From contig SYDB01000213.1 in assembly GCA_005786815.1 (NCBI GenBank), forward strand, positions 1-5,856: 5,856 nt of DNA, in the 5' to 3' direction. This stretch comes from Burkholderiales bacterium (lineage in GTDB: Bacteria; Pseudomonadota; Gammaproteobacteria; Burkholderiales; Burkholderiaceae_C). A model generated the notes under the pieces. It did not search any database, was not told where the DNA came from, and worked only from the letters and a program-made list of their open reading frames with translations. Made by a program: the position numbers and the translations under genes. Shown piece after piece: positions 5,805 through 5,856 of the stretch; the stretch's first letter is position 1, and every line of letters starts with the position of its first letter.

Positions 5805-5856
5805 TTAAGGAGTGACGTGATATTTGGTCACCCGCTCCACCTCATTCTTAGACCCC
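5805..5856 (-). CDS. C-terminal end of an unidentified protein
   Basis: The minus strand entering from the right edge is open for 16 full codons and ends at TAA (5807-5805). The visible tail reads GSKNEVERVTKYHVTP. It is too short to name a family. Support for it being coding is the clean frame, the ordinary hydrophilic composition with a likely terminal beta strand (VERVTKYHV), and the strong terminator 17 bp beyond the stop. No function is proposed. Confidence 0.55.
   Translation of the reverse strand, partial: GSKNEVERVTKYHVTP

Noticed and set aside
5808..5856. Plus-strand gene start: AAGGAG followed by GTG near the right edge
   Set aside because: The spacing is only 4 nt and the strong terminator immediately upstream fits better with the end of a minus-strand gene. 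The visible frame is too short to test.

Overview
The window reads as chromosomal DNA of a Gram-negative bacterium, most likely a betaproteobacterium of the order Burkholderiales (Comamonadaceae-like). This rests on the type of branched-chain-family ABC transporter, the substrate-binding protein variant and the N-terminal sequence of the partial gene at the left edge. Genus cannot be fixed from the sequence alone.

Layout. Bases 1-363 hold the N-terminal 121 codons of a minus-strand membrane-anchored protein, probably a SAM-dependent methyltransferase whose catalytic domain lies outside the window. Divergent from it, after a gap of only about 16-43 bp, starts a compact five-gene plus-strand operon (about 407-4945). 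It encodes a periplasmic substrate-binding protein, two membrane permeases and two ATPases of the HAAT (hydrophobic/branched-chain amino-acid, Liv-type) ABC family. The junctions are 9 nt, an 8-nt overlap, a 4-nt overlap and 3 nt, so the genes are almost certainly co-transcribed and translationally coupled. Together they form a complete importer. The binding protein looks more like the group assigned to aromatic carboxylates than like classical leucine-binding LivJ, so the cargo may be an aromatic acid rather than leucine, isoleucine or valine.

Converging on the operon, with 19 bp between stop codons, is a minus-strand type II toxin-antitoxin pair. A ribbon-helix-helix antitoxin (5240-5533) overlaps by ATGA a RelE/ParE-superfamily toxin (4965-5243). 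The antitoxin has a good GGAG ribosome binding site, a candidate promoter and a direct-repeat motif (ATAAACAA twice, 11 bp apart) that could be its autoregulatory operator.

The right end holds an AT-rich intergenic stretch with two small AT palindromes, a strong bidirectional Rho-independent terminator (5752-5788), and the last 16 codons of an unidentified minus-strand gene (5805-5856). No RNA gene, CRISPR array, insertion sequence or clearly new system is visible. The points most worth checking are the transporter's true substrate, the non-canonical switch residue in the second ATPase, the very tight divergent start region, and the operator-like repeats of the toxin-antitoxin unit.
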